Below are positions 61,328 to 64,000 of a stretch of DNA of 64,000 nt, one piece after another. Within the stretch, counting starts at the first letter, position 1; every line of letters starts with the position of its first letter. Source of the stretch: Fibrisoma limi BUZ 3 (GTDB lineage Bacteria > Bacteroidota > Bacteroidia > Cytophagales > Spirosomataceae). The translations under genes and the position numbers were made by a program. The notes under the pieces were generated by a model that was not told the origin of the DNA, did no database searches, and saw nothing but the letters and a program-made list of their open reading frames with translations. The DNA lies in contig NZ_CAIT01000006.1 in assembly GCF_000296815.2 (NCBI RefSeq), positions 874,777-938,776 on the forward strand, in the 5' to 3' direction.

Positions 61328-62263
61328 ATGAATGTGTCTGTATGGTGCGGCATTAGTCTTCTTGTTCTAACTGGCTGCCAGAATCTCCGTCAGGAGGTTG
61401 ATCTGGATGGGCTTACCCAACAACCTAACAAACTGGTTGTGTCGGCCTTTATCTCTCCGCAGGATACTGTTTTGACGGTGAAAGTTAATCGTACCCGCCC
61501 AATTGGGGACCCATATAGTGCAACCAGTGGACTCGTCACCGACGCCAACGTTACGCTGACAAACGCAGGGCGTTCTCTCTCGCTGCTGTATAATGACGAT
61601 CAGCAACAGTACCAGGCTAGTCCGGCCCGCCTACCAATACGTAGTGGACAGACGTACACCCTGACGGTTCAAACGCCCGACGGTCTGCGGGTCAGTAGCA
61701 GTTGCACCGTTCCCCCTACGGTTCCGGTTCAAAAAATTGTGCTCGATTCAGTCCAGGAAACCAATGGTAACAAACAATATGTAGTTCAACTCGCCTGGCG
61801 GGATCCGTCGCGCACAAAAAATTACTACCAGACAATCGGTGCGTTTACGTACCTGCGCAGTTGTGTAACCTGTTCACCCGCCGAAAAAGCCAGTCAACGC
61901 CCCGTCAGGGCACCGATTGCGTTCAGCGCCCCTGCCAACCTGGGTGGCCTGGTCAGTGATAACCTGCGAGATGGTTCCGTTCTTACGTCTGAGTGGGGAC
62001 AGCTCCAGGCCGACTCAACCGACAAAGCGACCAGTACGTCAAAAACCATCTTTCGTGATTACTATGCTAGAGCCACGGTCATGGCCGTACTCCTTCACGT
62101 TGATGAAGCCTACTACCGGTACCATGCTGCGGCCGAGTTGGCGGCCCGCTATGATGGTAATCCTTTCGCCGAACCTGTCATGATTCCGAGCAACATCAAA
62201 AATGGACTTGGTTGCTTTGCCGCCTATAATAAATCTACGCTGCTTGTTACCCTGAAACGCTGA
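61328..62263 (+). CDS. DUF4249 family lipoprotein paired with the TonB receptor
   Basis: 311 aa with a lipobox LTGC (Cys16). The DUF4249 features are seen in NKLVVSAFISPQDTVLTVKV, VTLTNAGRSLSLLYNDD, LPIRSGQTYTLTVQTPDGLR and the C-terminal KNGLGCFAAYNKSTLLVTL. Such proteins are encoded right after TonB receptors and may sit on the receptor surface as a ligand-binding lid, by analogy with SusD-like pairs. Function is inference. Confidence 0.9.
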   Translation: MNVSVWCGISLLVLTGCQNLRQEVDLDGLTQQPNKLVVSAFISPQDTVLTVKVNRTRPIGDPYSATSGLVTDANVTLTNAGRSLSLLYNDDQQQYQASPARLPIRSGQTYTLTVQTPDGLRVSSSCTVPPTVPVQKIVLDSVQETNGNKQYVVQLAWRDPSRTKNYYQTIGAFTYLRSCVTCSPAEKASQRPVRAPIAFSAPANLGGLVSDNLRDGSVLTSEWGQLQADSTDKATSTSKTIFRDYYARATVMAVLLHVDEAYYRYHAAAELAARYDGNPFAEPVMIPSNIKNGLGCFAAYNKSTLLVTLKR

Positions 62264-62288
62264 TAATCAGAACCGTAAGCCGGTAAAA

Positions 62289-62319
62289 ACAAAAACCCGC
62301 TGATGGAGCGGGTTTTTGT
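62289..62319. terminator. bidirectional terminator between DUF4249 and rpoD
   Basis: ACAAAAACCCGCT (62289-62301) pairs perfectly with 62307-62319 over a 5-nt loop. The T-run in each arm lets it act on both the DUF4249 gene and the convergent rpoD gene. Confidence 0.93.
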
Positions 62320-62335
62320 ATCACAATTGGTTTTG

Positions 62336-63199
62336 TTAACCAAGATATGTCTTCAGCGCTTTTGAGCGTGATGTATGACGGAGCCGACGAATGGCTTTCT
62401 CTTTAATCTGCCGAACGCGTTCGCGGGTCAGGTTAAACTTCTCACCGATTTCTTCGAGCGTCATGGCGTGTTCACCATTCAGACCAAAGTACAGCGTAAT
62501 CACATCGGCCTCACGCTGGGTAAGCGTCGACAGCGCCCGTTGTACTTCTTTACGTAACGAATCATTGATCAGACCCGAATCCGGTTTGTCTTCCCCATCG
62601 TTTTCCAGGACATCGAGCAGGCTGTTTTCTTCACCCTGCACGAACGGCGCATCCATTGATACGTGACGACCGGAAATTTTCAGGGTGTCTACAACTTCAG
62701 CGGCCGAGATCTCCAGCACAGCGGCCAGTTCTTCCGGCGACGGCTCCCGTTCAAACTTTTGCTCCAGGTCGGAGAACGTCTTCGAAATCTTGTTCAGTGA
62801 ACCAACCCGGTTGAGCGGCAGACGGACAATCCGTGATTGCTCGGCCAGTGCCTGCAAAATCGACTGACGGATCCACCAAACGGCGTAGGAAATGAACTTA
62901 AATCCGCGTGTTTCGTCGAACCGCTGAGCAGCTTTAATCAGACCCAGGTTGCCCTCGTTGATCAGGTCACCCAGCGACAACCCCTGGTTTTGATACTGCT
63001 TAGCCACCGATACCACGAAGCGCAGGTTGGCTTTGGTCAACCGCTCCAGCGACAATTGGTCGCCTTCGCGAATCTTTTGGGCCAGCGTCACTTCCTCATC
63101 GGGCGTGAGCAGGTCCACCTTACCAATTTCCTGCAAGTACTTGTCTAACGACTGACTCTCGCGGTTGGTAATCTGTTTGGAAATTTTTAGCTGTCTCAT
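62336..63199 (-). CDS. rpoD: primary RNA polymerase sigma factor RpoD/SigA (Bacteroidota type)
   Basis: 287 aa, the short primary sigma of Bacteroidota (no long region 1.1). Region 1.2 [20 protein letters not shown], region 2 [20 protein letters not shown] and [20 protein letters not shown] (2.3-2.4), region 3 [13 protein letters not shown], and region 4 [20 protein letters not shown] with [20 protein letters not shown] as the -35-type helix-turn-helix. It recognises the TTG/TAnnTTTG promoters. ATG at 63199 is the natural start. Confidence 0.97.
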   Translation of the reverse strand: MRQLKISKQITNRESQSLDKYLQEIGKVDLLTPDEEVTLAQKIREGDQLSLERLTKANLRFVVSVAKQYQNQGLSLGDLINEGNLGLIKAAQRFDETRGFKFISYAVWWIRQSILQALAEQSRIVRLPLNRVGSLNKISKTFSDLEQKFEREPSPEELAAVLEISAAEVVDTLKISGRHVSMDAPFVQGEENSLLDVLENDGEDKPDSGLINDSLRKEVQRALSTLTQREADVITLYFGLNGEHAMTLEEIGEKFNLTRERVRQIKEKAIRRLRHTSRSKALKTYLG

Positions 63200-63271
63200 A
63201 TTACTTTGTCCCCGTGCGGGTGGCTATATAACGCTTTGTTATGACGATGCATTACACAAAAAAGTAACAAA

Positions 63272-64000
63272 TCACTCTGCTTTTTTGTTCTCTGGCTTCG
63301 GCAGCAATGCTTTACGCGACAGACGGTATTTTCCAGTCTTTTTATCAATGTCAATTAGTTTTACCCGTACTTCTTCACCGACTTCTAATACCCCATCCAT
63401 ACTCTCCAACCGCTCCCACTTGATCTCGGAAATGTGCAATAGCCCATCCTTGCCTGGCATGAATTCAATGAAGGCACCGAACGGCTGAATGGTCTTCACA
63501 ACGCCATCATAAACCTCACCTACTTCCGGTACGGCAACGATGCCTTTTACCCGACGGACGGCCTTATCCATGCTGTCCTTGTTGGTCGCGAAGATGCTCA
63601 CCCAACCGGCATTATCATGCTCGTCGATGACCACCGTAGCCCCAGAATCCTTCTGGATGTCCTGAACCACTTTACCACCCGGTCCGATCACGGCGCCAAT
63701 CTGGCTCTGGTCAATCTTAATCACCACCGCCCGAGGTGCATGCGGCTTCAGATCCGAGCGGACTTCCGAAATGGCTTTCTTCATTTCGCCCAGAATATGC
63801 AGACGACCGGCACGAGCCTGCTCCAGCGCCTGAGTCAATACCTCGTACGATAAGCCATTGACTTTCATGTCCATCTGGCAGGCCGTAATCCCGTTCTCAG
63901 TGCCCGTCACCTTGAAGTCCATGTCGCCAAGGTGATCTTCATCACCGAGAATGTCAGACAGAACGGCGTATTTATCCGAACCGGGTTCCGTATCGGTGAT
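63272..64000 (-). CDS. pnp: polyribonucleotide nucleotidyltransferase, C-terminal part (gene runs off the window)
   Basis: About 242 residues are visible. They start in the second RNase PH domain ([40 protein letters not shown]), then the KH domain ([20 protein letters not shown]) and the S1 domain ([40 protein letters not shown]), ending in a basic tail. PNPase degrades RNA 3' to 5' using phosphate. The start lies beyond 64000. It is 72 bp upstream of rpoD on the same strand. Confidence 0.96.
   Translation of the reverse strand: MTDTEPGSDKYAVLSDILGDEDHLGDMDFKVTGTENGITACQMDMKVNGLSYEVLTQALEQARAGRLHILGEMKKAISEVRSDLKPHAPRAVVIKIDQSQIGAVIGPGGKVVQDIQKDSGATVVIDEHDNAGWVSIFATNKDSMDKAVRRVKGIVAVPEVGEVYDGVVKTIQPFGAFIEFMPGKDGLLHISEIKWERLESMDGVLEVGEEVRVKLIDIDKKTGKYRLSRKALLPKPENKKAE

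Overview
The window reads as chromosomal DNA of a Bacteroidota member of the order Cytophagales, most like the Spirosoma group. The grounds are a short primary sigma factor (287 aa), a TonB receptor paired with a DUF4249 lipoprotein, an HU-CCDC81/SPOR protein, Wzi- and Wzc-type exopolysaccharide genes, matches to the TTG/TAnnTTTG Bacteroidota promoter, and a GC-rich core with an AT-rich insert. No rRNA, tRNA or CRISPR array was seen.

Layout. 0-6 kb (minus): a DUF4105 protein, rsmI, two ferritin-like exported proteins, a pterin dehydratase and a large membrane protein. 6-7.5 kb (minus): two DUF2382 (YsnF/AvaK) stress proteins with a strong terminator. 7.8-20.5 kb: a potassium-homeostasis locus. 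The minus-strand operon runs from a 28-codon membrane peptide through kdpF, kdpA, kdpB, kdpC, a BBP2-type porin and a KdpD sensor module with no kinase to a separate HAMP/PAS histidine kinase. Divergent to it are kup (plus) and a sigma-54-type response regulator (minus). The intergenic region between kdp and kup holds a good -24/-12 promoter facing kdp and two identical 15-bp palindromes about 130 and 150 bp upstream of the predicted start. This suggests the kdp operon is driven by RpoN and the neighbouring NtrC-like regulator instead of an OmpR-type KdpE.

20.7-28.7 kb: a small orphan gene, a lipoprotein with a predicted propeller fold, an AraC regulator divergent from a phytanoyl-CoA-dioxygenase-like gene, a sorbosone-dehydrogenase-like/DUF11 secreted protein and an M61 peptidase whose signal peptide is out of frame at a poly-A tract. 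28.8-38.2 kb: a large TPR protein, an outer-membrane barrel, an HU-SPOR protein, a small barrel, an ArnT-like transferase and a YwqE-type phosphatase. At 38.3 kb lies a mini-gene: palindrome, 27-codon hydrophobic peptide and an 18-bp-stem terminator.

41.4-58.3 kb: exopolysaccharide region. It has a UDP-sugar epimerase, Wzi, a GDP-mannose-3,5-epimerase-like enzyme, a cupin, a WecG-type transferase, a GT4, a pyruvyl transferase and a minus-strand assembly operon (wza, wzc, initiating sugar transferase, wzx, wzy). The stretch 48.7-54.3 kb is strikingly AT-rich, carries a GH10 xylanase lipoprotein between convergent terminators, and its wzx is broken by one base in a poly-A run. 58.9-62.3 kb: TonB receptor plus DUF4249. 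62.3-64 kb: rpoD and the 3' part of pnp.

A recurring feature is that many short spacers between co-directional genes in the GC-rich part hold long inverted repeats, nearly all with a different sequence in each spacer. All homology statements come from reading the sequence; no database search was possible.
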